Below, piece by piece: positions 25,758 to 33,877 of a DNA stretch of 64,000 bases. Each line of letters begins with the position of its first letter. Within the stretch, counting starts at the first letter, position 1. The stretch is from positions 30,316-94,315 of the forward strand of contig NZ_JAGL01000015.1 of assembly GCF_000526635.1 (NCBI RefSeq). The letters are read 5' to 3'. This stretch comes from Aminobacter sp. J41 (GTDB lineage: Bacteria; Pseudomonadota; Alphaproteobacteria; Rhizobiales; Rhizobiaceae). A model generated the notes under the pieces. The model was not told the origin of the DNA and ran no database searches. It saw only the letters and a list, made by a program, of their open reading frames with translations. Made by a program: the position numbers and the translations under genes.

Positions 25758-27263
25758 ATGAACGTCTATTCGCTGTTGACCGACGCCGTTCGTCGGCGTG
25801 GGCAGGACGTCGCGCTACGATACGGGGATCGGACGATCACCTATCGCGAGTTCGACGCGACCTGCGCTGCGCTAGGGCGCTGGTTTTCTGAGCATGGCTA
25901 CGCGCGCGGTGATCGGGTGCTACTCTTCATCCGCAATGGCTTCGAATACCCGGCGCTGCTGCTTGGCACGATGCGGGCGGGCCTGATCGTCGTTCCCGTG
26001 AACGCCAAGCTTCATCCGCGCGAAGTTGCCTGGATTGCCGGCAACGCAGAGGCGCGACTTATCCTCGCGCACGGGGATCAGGTGGAATCGATCCGCTCCG
26101 CACTGCCTGAAGGTCACCAGCCGACGATCATCGCCATCGAGGATTTCCGATTTCCCGAGGCAGACGGACCAGCTACCCCGGTTGCGGAGGTTGAACCCGA
26201 TGACCCAGCCTGGATCTTCTATACGTCCGGCACGACGGGCAAGCCGAAGGGCGCGACGCTTAGCCATCGCAACCTGGTTGCCTGCGCCAGCAACTGCATA
26301 GCCGATGTCTTTGCCTTTCAGCAGGAAGATCGCGTGCTGCACGTTGCTCCGCTTTCGCACGGTAGCGGCCTCTACCTGATTCCGGCGATGGCGCGTGGCT
26401 CTGAAAACATCATCTACGACCGCACCGGGTTCCGCGCCGATGAGGTAATCGGGACGGTGGCGGAGCTACGTGTTTCCGTGATCGCCTTCGTCGCCCCGAC
26501 GATGATCGTGCGCATGCTGGAGGCAGAAACCGGAGCCGACACCTCGTCGCTGCGGGGTGTCATCTACGGCGGTGCGCCGATCCATCTCGACCACATCCGC
26601 GCGGCGGTGGCGAAGTTCGGCCCGATCTTCCACCAGCTGTACGGGCAGGGTGAGGCGCCGATGACGATCTCGTACCTGCCGGGCAGCCACCATCTTGGCG
26701 CGGACGATGAAACGCTGGTTTCGGCCGGCTATGTCCGTACCGGTGTTGAGGTGCGGATCGTCGATGAGGACGACAACGACGTCCCTGACGGCGAAGATGG
26801 CGAAATATGCGTTCGCGGCGATGTCGTGATGAAGGGCTACTGGCGCAACCCGGAGGCCAGCCAAAAGGCTCTGAAGGGCGGCTGGCTTCACACGGGGGAC
26901 ATGGGCCGGTTCGACAAAGGGGGGCGCCTTCGCGTCCTCGACCGGCGCCACGACACCATCATCTCGGGCGGCACCAACATCTATCCGAAGGAAGTGGAAG
27001 ACGTGATCGCCGCACATCCGGCGGTGCGGGAGGTGATCGCCTTCGGGCTCCCCGATCCACAATGGGGCGAGTGCGTCGCGGTTGCAGTGGTAGCCGGTGA
27101 CAGCGGCTTCGACGAGCAGGCACTGCTGGCTTATTGCAAGGAAAACCTGGCTTCCTTCAAGAAGCCCCAGCGGGTCTTCTTCCTCGACGACCTGCCGAAG
27201 AACGCCTACGGCAAGGTCCTGCGCCGCCAGCTGCGGGAGAAGTTCGGGGGCACCGGGGCGTAA
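25758..27263 (+). CDS. AMP-dependent acyl-CoA synthetase/ligase
   Basis: A protein of 501 residues in the ANL superfamily. The P-loop-like core is YTSGTTGKPKGATLSH near residue 155, and the adenylate-binding motif is YGQGEAP. The hinge motif is LHTGDMGRFDKGGRLRVLDRRHD and the C-terminal catalytic Lys lies in KNAYGKVLRRQL. It activates a carboxylic acid to an acyl-CoA using ATP. With the TRAP importer, MBL-fold and FAH hydrolases it probably forms a pathway for an aromatic or fatty carboxylate; the acid itself is not predictable. Confidence 0.9.
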   Translation: MNVYSLLTDAVRRRGQDVALRYGDRTITYREFDATCAALGRWFSEHGYARGDRVLLFIRNGFEYPALLLGTMRAGLIVVPVNAKLHPREVAWIAGNAEARLILAHGDQVESIRSALPEGHQPTIIAIEDFRFPEADGPATPVAEVEPDDPAWIFYTSGTTGKPKGATLSHRNLVACASNCIADVFAFQQEDRVLHVAPLSHGSGLYLIPAMARGSENIIYDRTGFRADEVIGTVAELRVSVIAFVAPTMIVRMLEAETGADTSSLRGVIYGGAPIHLDHIRAAVAKFGPIFHQLYGQGEAPMTISYLPGSHHLGADDETLVSAGYVRTGVEVRIVDEDDNDVPDGEDGEICVRGDVVMKGYWRNPEASQKALKGGWLHTGDMGRFDKGGRLRVLDRRHDTIISGGTNIYPKEVEDVIAAHPAVREVIAFGLPDPQWGECVAVAVVAGDSGFDEQALLAYCKENLASFKKPQRVFFLDDLPKNAYGKVLRRQLREKFGGTGA

Positions 27264-27527
27264 GGGTCCAGGGTTCACTGCGCATCATCTCTCGACCGTT
27301 CTGCAATTGATGATCCCGACAAGCCGGAGGCCGGTGCCCGGCTTGCTGACCCCTTTGGGGCTACTCCGACGTAGTGTCACCTTGTCCCCGCTCATGCCCC
27401 TTCATTCCGACATACGGAACATGTCGGTATCAGGCTGGCTCGTCAGGGTGCCGCGGCATAAGGCTCGGTCATGCGCCGGCCTCAGGAGGCCTGAAGAGGT
27501 CCGGCGTCAAGCGGGAGAACAACAGAC
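27264..27527. promoter_or_regulatory. Control region upstream of tctC with an IclR-type palindrome
   Basis: This gap of 264 bases holds no gene. Within it TTCCG at 27405-27409 and CGGAA at 27415-27419 form a palindrome with a 5-base spacer (27410-27414). A larger overlapping inverted repeat is CCGACAT at 27407-27413 with ATGTCGG at 27421-27427. The same TTCCG-N5-CGGAA core is present beside iclR at 32 kb, so this is a likely operator for the tct operon about 108 bases upstream of its start. Confidence 0.5.
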
Positions 27528-28493
27528 ATGCTGAAGAAATATCTGGCCGGTGCGGCACTGGGACTGATGAGCCTTGGTCTTGCCGTGTCGGGCGCCGTGG
27601 CGCAGTCCACCTATCCTGATCGCCCGATCACGCTGGTCGTTCCGTTCGCTGCCGGCGGCGGCACCGACATCCTGGCGCGCAAGGTTGCCGACGGCATCTC
27701 CAAGAGCCTCGGCCAGCCGGTCGTCGTCGAGAACAAGCCGGGGGCGGGCAGCCTCGTCGGCGTCCAGTACGCGTCGCAGCAGAAGCCGGACGGCTACACC
27801 CTGCTGATGATGTCGTCGTCCTACGTTACCAACGTCGTCCTCAGCGACCAGAAGCCGTACGACCCGGCCACCGATTTCGAGCCGGTGACGATGGTCTCGA
27901 TCTCGCCGACCGCACTCGTCGTCCACCCGAGTGTCAAGGCTGAGAACCTCAAGGAGTTCATCGACCTCGCCAAGAACGAGCCGGGCTCGGTCAACTACGG
28001 CACCTTCGGTGACCGCTCGCAGCCGCACCTGTCGTCGGTGCTTTTCGGTGCTGAAGCCGGCCTTGAGATGAATGCAATTCCTTATGGCGGCGGCGGCCCG
28101 GCCGTGACGGCCGTGGTCAGCGGCGAGGTCGACATGCTGATGCCGACTATCATGCTGGTCCAGCCGCATGTCGAGAGCGGCGCCCTGCGCGCACTGGCGA
28201 TCGCGTCGTCCGAGCGCAGCCCGCTCGCGCCTGACGTCCCGACCTTCGCGGAGGCCGGTTTCCCGTTCGAGATGGGTACTTGGTTCGGCATCGCGGCCCC
28301 CGCCGGCACCGATGCGGAGATCGTCAAGAAGGTCTCGGACGCTGCCGTCGAGTTCCTGACCACGGAAGAGATGCGCAAGGAAATCGAAGGCGAAGGCTCG
28401 GTGCTGCTGGCACTTGATCCAGCCAAGACCAAGGAGTTCGTGCTCAACGAGATCGAGCGCTGGACCAAGGTCAAGGAAAAGGGCCTGTTCTAA
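27528..28493 (+). CDS. tctC: Tripartite tricarboxylate transporter substrate-binding protein (TctC/Bug family)
   Basis: A protein of 321 residues with a signal peptide (KYLAGAALGLMSLGLAVSGAVAQ). The Bug/TctC fold begins with YPDRPITLVVPFAAGGGTDILAR, typical of the family, followed by KPGAGSLVGVQYASQQKPDGYTL and GTFGDRSQPHLSSV. It binds a carboxylate in the periplasm for the TctA/TctB membrane proteins encoded downstream. It heads the operon tctC-rraA-tctB-tctA. Ligand unknown. Confidence 0.93.
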   Translation: MLKKYLAGAALGLMSLGLAVSGAVAQSTYPDRPITLVVPFAAGGGTDILARKVADGISKSLGQPVVVENKPGAGSLVGVQYASQQKPDGYTLLMMSSSYVTNVVLSDQKPYDPATDFEPVTMVSISPTALVVHPSVKAENLKEFIDLAKNEPGSVNYGTFGDRSQPHLSSVLFGAEAGLEMNAIPYGGGGPAVTAVVSGEVDMLMPTIMLVQPHVESGALRALAIASSERSPLAPDVPTFAEAGFPFEMGTWFGIAAPAGTDAEIVKKVSDAAVEFLTTEEMRKEIEGEGSVLLALDPAKTKEFVLNEIERWTKVKEKGLF

Positions 28494-28504
28494 GCCAACT
28501 CCTT

Positions 28505-28526
28505 CCGGGCGGCGTGAGCCGCCCGG
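28505..28526 (+). terminator. Intercistronic hairpin after tctC
   Basis: A perfect 9-bp stem (CCGGGCGGC at 28505-28513 and GCCGCCCGG at 28518-28526) with a 4-base GTGA loop, followed by a weak T-rich stretch. It lies 12 bases after the tctC stop and spans a possible GTG start of the next gene. It probably limits read-through or protects tctC mRNA, keeping the binding protein in excess. Confidence 0.65.
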
Positions 28527-28534
28527 TCTGCTTT

Positions 28535-29272
28535 ATGGATACGACAATGACACCAAGACTGACCGGCAAGATCGCCGCCGAGCGCATCGCCACGTTCGAC
28601 ATTCCGCGTCCCTCGCAGGACATCATCGACGCCTTCAGGACCATCGGCTGCGATACCTCGATGGTGTCGGACGTGATGGACAAGCTGGGGCTCTTTGGCG
28701 CCATCGCCGCCTCGAAGCTACAGCCGACGATCCACGGCCAGCCGATTGTGGGACCCGCGGTGACGGTGCGCCACGAGCCGCTTCGCGGCGACGGCAACCC
28801 CAACCAGCGTGCAGCCTCTGGCTTCAACGGGATGGCTGAGATGGAGGCGCATAACCTCGCCAAGCCCGGCGATGTCGTCGTCATCCAGGGCGTCGCGGGA
28901 CTATCGAACATGGGGGGCGTGTCCTCGACCATCGCCCACCGCCAGGGCGTCGTGGGTGCCATTGTCGATGGCGGCATTCGCGACCTCAACCTGTCGCGCG
29001 AGATCGGTTTCCCGAAATGGGCAACGGAGGTGACCCCCGTCACCGGCAAGTGGCGCGTCCAGACGACTGAGATCAACGGTCCGGTCAGCATCTGCGGCCT
29101 GCGTGTCAATCCGGGCGACCTGATCGTCGCCGACGACACCGGTGTCTGCGTGGTTCCGCTCGAGCACGCGCGTGCGGTCGCCGACGGCTGTCTCAAGATG
29201 TTCGAGCTGGAGGCCCGCCGCCTCGAGGCTGTGCGCGCAGGTTCGCACATTGCGGACCTGCCCAAGGCCTGA
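28535..29272 (+). CDS. RraA-family protein (4-hydroxy-4-methyl-2-oxoglutarate aldolase type)
   Basis: A protein of 245 residues from the ATG at 28535; an ATG at 28547 is equally possible, and the GTG at 28514 falls inside a hairpin loop. Family landmarks are DTSMVSDVMDKLG near the N-terminus, GDVVVIQGVAGLSNMGG and GAIVDGGIRDLNLSREIGFP. Members are either RNase E inhibitors or, in catabolic settings, pyruvate-releasing aldolases. The position inside a TctABC operon favours the aldolase role. It is flanked by hairpins on both sides. Confidence 0.85.
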   Translation: MDTTMTPRLTGKIAAERIATFDIPRPSQDIIDAFRTIGCDTSMVSDVMDKLGLFGAIAASKLQPTIHGQPIVGPAVTVRHEPLRGDGNPNQRAASGFNGMAEMEAHNLAKPGDVVVIQGVAGLSNMGGVSSTIAHRQGVVGAIVDGGIRDLNLSREIGFPKWATEVTPVTGKWRVQTTEINGPVSICGLRVNPGDLIVADDTGVCVVPLEHARAVADGCLKMFELEARRLEAVRAGSHIADLPKA

Positions 29273-29286
29273 TCTTTTCGCTTACG

Positions 29287-29328
29287 CGCCGCCCGCATCC
29301 CATTCTTCGGACGGGCGGCGAATTTTTT
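29287..29328 (+). terminator. Rho-independent terminator/attenuator between rraA-like gene and tctB
   Basis: CGCCGCCCG at 29287-29295 pairs perfectly with CGGGCGGCG at 29312-29320 across a 16-base loop, and a run of six T follows at 29323-29328. This is a textbook intrinsic terminator. Yet tctB starts 15 bases later with a good GGAGGAG ribosome-binding site, so it must be partly read through or the downstream genes have their own promoter. Confidence 0.8.
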
Positions 29329-29343
29329 ACCGGAGGAGCTGAC

Positions 29344-29796
29344 ATGCTGCGGTTTTTGCTGCGCAGTCCGGACGGGCAAACGGCCCTTCTGTTCGTCGCT
29401 TTCGGCCTCGCCGTCGCGTGGGGCGCAACCACCTATACGCTCGGAACGCCGGGTCGCATGGGACCGGGCTTCTTTCCGTTCGTCCTCGGTATCTTGCTTG
29501 CCCTGCTGGGACTAGGCGTGTTCGTCTCTGGCTGGGCAAAGCGCGAGCGCGAGGAATTCGGCCCGACGCCGTGGCGGGCGATCATCTTCATCACCGCCGC
29601 TGCCTTGGCAGCCGGGGTCTTGCTGGAGCGATTCGGCCTTGCGCCGGCGGTTATTGCCTCGACCTTCATCGGCGCCCTAGCCGAGCCGCGCGCCAGCTGG
29701 CTGCGCGTTGCGGCGGTTTCCGTCGCACTCGTGATCTTCGCCTGGCTCGTCTTCATCGTCGGGCTCGATCTCCGTGTGCCGGTCGTAAGGTTCTGA
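29344..29796 (+). CDS. tctB: Tripartite tricarboxylate transporter small membrane subunit (TctB)
   Basis: A protein of 150 residues with four predicted membrane helices, the usual size and layout of TctB (LFVAFGLAVAWGATTYTLGTPGRMGPGFFPFVLGILLALLG). The GRMGPGFFP motif after helix 1 is typical. It pairs with TctA in the inner membrane. The start codon follows GGAGGAG closely, right after a terminator-like hairpin. Confidence 0.9.
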   Translation: MLRFLLRSPDGQTALLFVAFGLAVAWGATTYTLGTPGRMGPGFFPFVLGILLALLGLGVFVSGWAKREREEFGPTPWRAIIFITAAALAAGVLLERFGLAPAVIASTFIGALAEPRASWLRVAAVSVALVIFAWLVFIVGLDLRVPVVRF

Positions 29797-29800
29797 TCCC

Positions 29801-31303
29801 ATGGAATTCATCGACAATCTCGCGCTCGGCTTTTCCTACTCGCTGGCGCTGCACAACATCCTCTACTGTTTCATCGGCGCGCTGCTCGGTACCGCGATCG
29901 GCGTGCTGCCGGGTCTGGGGCCGCTCGCTACCATCGCGATGCTCCTGCCGCTGACTTTCACGCTCGACCCGATCTCGGCGCTGATCATGCTCGCCGGCAT
30001 CTATTACGGCGCTCAGTATGGCGGCTCGACCACCGCGATCCTCGTAAACCTGCCGGGCGAGAATTCGTCGGTCGTAACGGCCATCGACGGCTACCAGATG
30101 GCGCGGCAGGGCCGCGGCGGCGCGGCTCTGGCAACGGCGGCCCTGGCTTCGGTGCTCGCCGGCGTGCTCGCTACCTTCTTCATCGCCAGCTTCTCGCCAA
30201 TCCTGGCGCAAGCGGCACTGTCGTTCAAATCGCCCGAATATTTCTCGCTGATGATCGTCGGCCTGATCGCTGCAGTGATCCTCGCCAACGGCTCGATCAT
30301 CAAGGCGATCGGCATGGTGGTGGTCGGGCTCATCCTCGGCACTGTCGGCACCGATCTCAACAGCGGTGTTACCCGCTTCGGCTTCGGCCTGCTGCCGCTG
30401 ATGTCCGGCCTCGAGTTCGTCGCCATTTCCATGGGCCTGTTCGCCTTCGCCGAGATCATGGCCAATGTCGCACAGAAGTCGTCCGGCAAGACTGACTTGC
30501 ACCGTGTGACCCGCCTGTGGCCGTCCAAGGACGATTTCCGACTTGGTACGCCGGCGGCGATCCGCGGCACGCTGCTTGGGTCCATCCTCGGCATCCTGCC
30601 GGGCGGCGGCGCGGCGCTCGCCTCCTTCTCCGCCTATTCGTTGGAAAAGAAGGTCGCGCGGGACCCTTCAGCCTTCGGCCACGGTGCGATCCAGGGCGTT
30701 GCCGGACCCGAGGCCGCCAATAATGCCGCGGCCCAGACATCGTTCATCCCGATGCTCACCCTCGCTATCCCCTCCAACGGCGTGATGGCGCTGATGATGG
30801 GCGCGATGATGGTGCACAACATTGTCCCCGGCCCGATGGTCCTGACGCAGAACGCTCCGATGTTCTGGGCTCTCGTCACCTCGATGCTGATCGGCAATGT
30901 GATCCTGGTGCTGCTCAACCTGCCACTGGTGGGCCTCTGGGTGAAGCTGATCAGCGTGCCCTATACGGTGCTTTATCCGGCGATCCTGATGTTCTGCCTG
31001 ATCGGCCTATACGGGATCGAGAATTCGAGCTTCAACGTCTATGTCGCGGGCGTCTTCGGGCTCGTCGGCTTCCTCTTGCACAAGCTGAGGTGCGAGCCGG
31101 CGCCGCTGCTGCTGGGCTTCATCCTCGGCCCGCTGCTGGAAGAGAACCTGCGTCGCTCGCTGCTCTTGTCGAAGGGCGACTTCTCGATCTTCGTCAGCCG
31201 GCCGATCTCGCTGACGCTGCTGCTCCTCGCCGCCGTCCTGCTGATCTCGACCATGCTGCCGAGCCTGCGCAAGAAGCGCGAGGAAGCCTTCGCCGAAGAC
31301 TGA
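29801..31303 (+). CDS. tctA: Tripartite tricarboxylate transporter large membrane subunit (TctA)
   Basis: A protein of 500 residues with 11-12 predicted helices. Signature blocks are GVLPGLGPLATIAMLLPLTF near residue 40, YGAQYGGSTTAILVNLPGE, and ILPGGGAALASFSAYSLEKK near residue 265. TctA is the transport channel of the tripartite tricarboxylate system, driven by an ion gradient. It is 4 bases from tctB and converges on iclR. Confidence 0.94.
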   Translation: MEFIDNLALGFSYSLALHNILYCFIGALLGTAIGVLPGLGPLATIAMLLPLTFTLDPISALIMLAGIYYGAQYGGSTTAILVNLPGENSSVVTAIDGYQMARQGRGGAALATAALASVLAGVLATFFIASFSPILAQAALSFKSPEYFSLMIVGLIAAVILANGSIIKAIGMVVVGLILGTVGTDLNSGVTRFGFGLLPLMSGLEFVAISMGLFAFAEIMANVAQKSSGKTDLHRVTRLWPSKDDFRLGTPAAIRGTLLGSILGILPGGGAALASFSAYSLEKKVARDPSAFGHGAIQGVAGPEAANNAAAQTSFIPMLTLAIPSNGVMALMMGAMMVHNIVPGPMVLTQNAPMFWALVTSMLIGNVILVLLNLPLVGLWVKLISVPYTVLYPAILMFCLIGLYGIENSSFNVYVAGVFGLVGFLLHKLRCEPAPLLLGFILGPLLEENLRRSLLLSKGDFSIFVSRPISLTLLLLAAVLLISTMLPSLRKKREEAFAED

Positions 31304-31321
31304 GCGCCCGCCGTCCGGCCC

Positions 31322-32137
31322 TCAGGCTATGTCCTGCGGGCCGGGCAGCTCTTCGCGGCCTTCCCTCTCGCTGCGTTCGCTTGACGAGGCAGCCGGTGGC
31401 ATTGCCCGCAACCGCTCCAGCATGTCCTGTGCCGTCACCTTCAGATCCTCCGCCATCCTCGCCTTGGCGTCCTCGCCGAGCGCCGAGCGGAAGAAGGTGA
31501 TGCCGACGGTCGCCGCCACGCGGCCCGTACGGCAAAGGACCGGCACGGCAATCGAGTTGGTCTGCGGCTCCGTTGCTGGATCGCGCTCGGCCCAGCCCTG
31601 GCGGCGGTAGAGCTCGATGTAGGGCTCGACGAAATCGCGGCCCGCCTTGTCGAGGCGAGCGAAAAGCCGCTCGCGCTCCTCCTCCGGGCAAAAGGCGAGA
31701 TAGGCGCGTCCGTGCGCCCGGTGCAGCATCGACAGCCTGCGGCTCATCGTCGAATGCTTGTGCGACAGGGGGCTGCGCGAAATCGTCGAATAACGGACCA
31801 CCATGTGGTCGTAGTCCAGCACGGCCATAGCCGCCGGCCAAAGCGCCCGCTCAGTGAAGGCGTCTAGCGGCGGCGCTGCCGCCTCGACCAGCCGCGACAC
31901 GGTGTTGTAGCCGTCACTCAGCGCCAGCACGCGCGACGACAGGCAGTAGCCGGCGTTGCGCTCGAGCCGTGTGACGTAGCCCCGGCTTTCCAGCACCTGC
32001 AGGATCCGCACAATGGTCGGCTTGGAATAGCCGGTCCGCGCATGAATGTCGCGCAGCCGCATGGGGCCCTGGTGGTTCATTGCCTCGAGGATTGCGAGGC
32101 CTTTCTCGAGAGAGGTTTCGGCCGCCATAGTCATCAC
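31322..32137 (-). CDS. IclR-family transcriptional regulator
   Basis: A protein of 271 residues. The N-terminal winged HTH is at residues 5-65 (LEKGLAILEAMNHQGPMRLRDI, GYSKPTIVRILQVLESRGYVTR). The C-terminal GAF-like effector domain follows (TISRSPLSHKHSTMSRRLSML, HRAHGRAYLAF, GITFFRSAL). Start choice is unsure: GTG at 32137, or ATG at 32134 or 32128. IclR proteins usually repress catabolic genes until a metabolite binds. Position suggests control of the tct operon and of the divergent FAH-type operon through a shared palindrome. Confidence 0.9.
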   Translation of the reverse strand: MMTMAAETSLEKGLAILEAMNHQGPMRLRDIHARTGYSKPTIVRILQVLESRGYVTRLERNAGYCLSSRVLALSDGYNTVSRLVEAAAPPLDAFTERALWPAAMAVLDYDHMVVRYSTISRSPLSHKHSTMSRRLSMLHRAHGRAYLAFCPEEERERLFARLDKAGRDFVEPYIELYRRQGWAERDPATEPQTNSIAVPVLCRTGRVAATVGITFFRSALGEDAKARMAEDLKVTAQDMLERLRAMPPAASSSERSEREGREELPGPQDIA

Positions 32138-32150
32138 TCAAAAATCGCCG

Positions 32151-32169
32151 TGTTCCGGTTCGCGGAACA
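32151..32169. promoter_or_regulatory. Putative IclR operator between iclR and the FAH-type gene
   Basis: TGTTCCG at 32151-32157 and CGGAACA at 32163-32169 form a perfect 7-bp inverted repeat with a 5-base spacer, 14 bases upstream of the iclR start. Its TTCCG-N5-CGGAA core recurs upstream of tctC at 27405-27419, with identical spacing and the same following ACAT/CATG context, which supports a common regulator. Confidence 0.6.
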
Positions 32170-32251
32170 TTCGAGCGTCGCGCTCCTTCTCCGCGGTCAT
32201 GCGCGCTATGCCGATACCACATCGCGTCAACGAGACAATGAGAGCATAGCA

Positions 32252-33241
32252 ATGAAGCTCGGAACCATTCTTCACAACGGCCGGCGTGAACTTGTCGGTG
32301 CCTGCGGCGAGGACAAGGCAGTGCTGCTGCGTCCGCTGCTGGCCGAGGCCGGTCTTGCCGAGGCTGGCCTGTCCATGAACGACTTCATCGAGGCCGGCGC
32401 CCCGGCACTCGAGGCAGCCCGGGCGATCCTCGCTCGCAGCGACCTTCCGGCATCGTATGTGCTCTCGACGGACGGACTCGACTGGCTCGCCCCGCAGCCG
32501 CGCCCGAGCAAGATCCTTGGAGTCGCCTTCAACAATATGGGTATCCGCAAGGCCGCCTTCCGCGATCCCGGCGTGCCGAACTTCTTCCTCAAGGCGCCGT
32601 CGTCGCTCACAGGCCACGGCAAGCCGATCATCGTGCGCAAGAACTATGGCGAAACAATCCCGGAGCTTGAGCTCGCCGGTATTATCGGCAAGCGCATCAA
32701 GGACGCGACCGTGGAAGAAGCCCGTGCCGCGATCTTCGGCTTCGGCATCATCAACGACATCACCTCGCACGGGCTGAAGTTCCAGCTCGACTCGATCTCG
32801 ACCTCGCGCTCGTCGGACCTGCTGCGCCCGTTCCACCTCAACTGGCGGCGCCAACATGGCGAGGAAGACCGCGACGTCCACTACGTCTACCACGCCCGCT
32901 CCAAGGCTTCGGACACCTTCGGCCCGATGGCGCCGTGGATCACGACCGCCGATGATGTGGCCGACCCTAACAACCTCTCCGTCACCGGCTGGTTCAACGG
33001 TGAGGTGTTCGCCGAGGATTCGACCTCAAACTACCGCTTCAAAGTCGAGGAAGTCGTCGCCGAAGCCTCGCGCTACTTCACGCTGGAGCCGGGCGACATG
33101 TTCTGCTTCGGCACGTCGGCGCGCGGCAACGAAAAGTTTCCGCACGGCCACCGCAGCGTGAACCTGCATGAGACACAGGGTGAGGTCGCCGTCGAGATCT
33201 CTGGCCTCGGCCGTCTCTCCAATCCCGTCATCCTGGAATAG
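32252..33241 (+). CDS. AraD1-type fumarylacetoacetate hydrolase family protein
   Basis: A protein of 329 residues from the ATG at 32252, the first start giving the family's usual N-terminus (MKLGTILHNGRRELVG). It resembles the AraD1 branch of the FAH family, seen by ILGVAFNN in place of the usual start of the domain, PELELAGIIGKRI, IFGFGIINDITSHG, EEDRDVHYVYHARSKASDTFGPMAPW and GDMFCFGTSA. Members act as dehydratases or hydrolases of keto-acids in sugar-acid or aromatic breakdown. It starts an operon with a flavin reductase and a cupin gene, each 3 bases apart. Confidence 0.85.
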   Translation: MKLGTILHNGRRELVGACGEDKAVLLRPLLAEAGLAEAGLSMNDFIEAGAPALEAARAILARSDLPASYVLSTDGLDWLAPQPRPSKILGVAFNNMGIRKAAFRDPGVPNFFLKAPSSLTGHGKPIIVRKNYGETIPELELAGIIGKRIKDATVEEARAAIFGFGIINDITSHGLKFQLDSISTSRSSDLLRPFHLNWRRQHGEEDRDVHYVYHARSKASDTFGPMAPWITTADDVADPNNLSVTGWFNGEVFAEDSTSNYRFKVEEVVAEASRYFTLEPGDMFCFGTSARGNEKFPHGHRSVNLHETQGEVAVEISGLGRLSNPVILE

Positions 33242-33244
33242 TCC

Positions 33245-33874
33245 ATGCTGATCGATCTGCGCGACGCGCCGCTCGCCGACCGCGGCCTGATGAACGCCAT
33301 CGTCGCCCCGCGCCCGATCGCGTGGATCGGCAGCCAGGACAGGGAGGGGCGACGAAACCTCGCCCCGTTCTCCCACTTCAACGTCGCCTCCGGCGCGCCG
33401 CCGTTCATCTCAGTGTCGATGAACACGCCGGAGGACCGCCCGCGCAAGGATACCCTCGCCAACATCCTCGACACCGGGGTCTTCTCCGTGAACCTCGTCA
33501 GCGAGGATCTGCTGCGCCAAATGGTGGCAACTTCCGCGCCCCTGCCCCCGGGCACGGACGAGGCGGCAGAACTCGGCATTGCCGTGGAGCCCTGCGACTA
33601 CGTCGCCGCACCACGCGTGGCGCGGGCCCCGGCAACGCTCGAATGCCGCCTCTACCGCACCATCGAAATTGAACCAGAACGCGAGGGCGACACGCTGAGC
33701 ACGCTGGTGCTCGGCCGAGTCATTGCAATCCGCCTCGCCGACGAATGTCTCGACGAGAAGCAGCGCTTTGATCCGCAACGCGCCGCGCTCGTCGCTCGCG
33801 CTGCCGGCATCCAGTACCTGACGGTGCGAGAGACGGTAGCCATCCCCGCGCCATTCAAACGTGCAGGGAGCTGA
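33245..33874 (+). CDS. Flavin reductase family protein
   Basis: A protein of 209 residues with the flavin-reductase-like split-barrel fold. The N-terminal motif IVAPRPIAWIGSQDREGRRNLAPFSHFN lies near residue 20, with PPFISVSMNTPEDRPRKDTLANILDTGVFSVNLVSE following. These proteins bind FMN and transfer hydride to free flavin or to a partner oxygenase. It lies between FAH-type and cupin genes, so it may serve a flavin-dependent oxygenation step, but no oxygenase gene is in the operon. Confidence 0.85.
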   Translation: MLIDLRDAPLADRGLMNAIVAPRPIAWIGSQDREGRRNLAPFSHFNVASGAPPFISVSMNTPEDRPRKDTLANILDTGVFSVNLVSEDLLRQMVATSAPLPPGTDEAAELGIAVEPCDYVAAPRVARAPATLECRLYRTIEIEPEREGDTLSTLVLGRVIAIRLADECLDEKQRFDPQRAALVARAAGIQYLTVRETVAIPAPFKRAGS

Positions 33875-33877
33875 CCC

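Noticed and set aside
32164..32188. GGAAC followed after 18 bases by TT, upstream of the FAH-type gene
   Set aside because: The GGAAC is one arm of the IclR-type palindrome and the -10 reads CCTT, lacking the GTT seen at the stress promoters. The palindrome explains it better.
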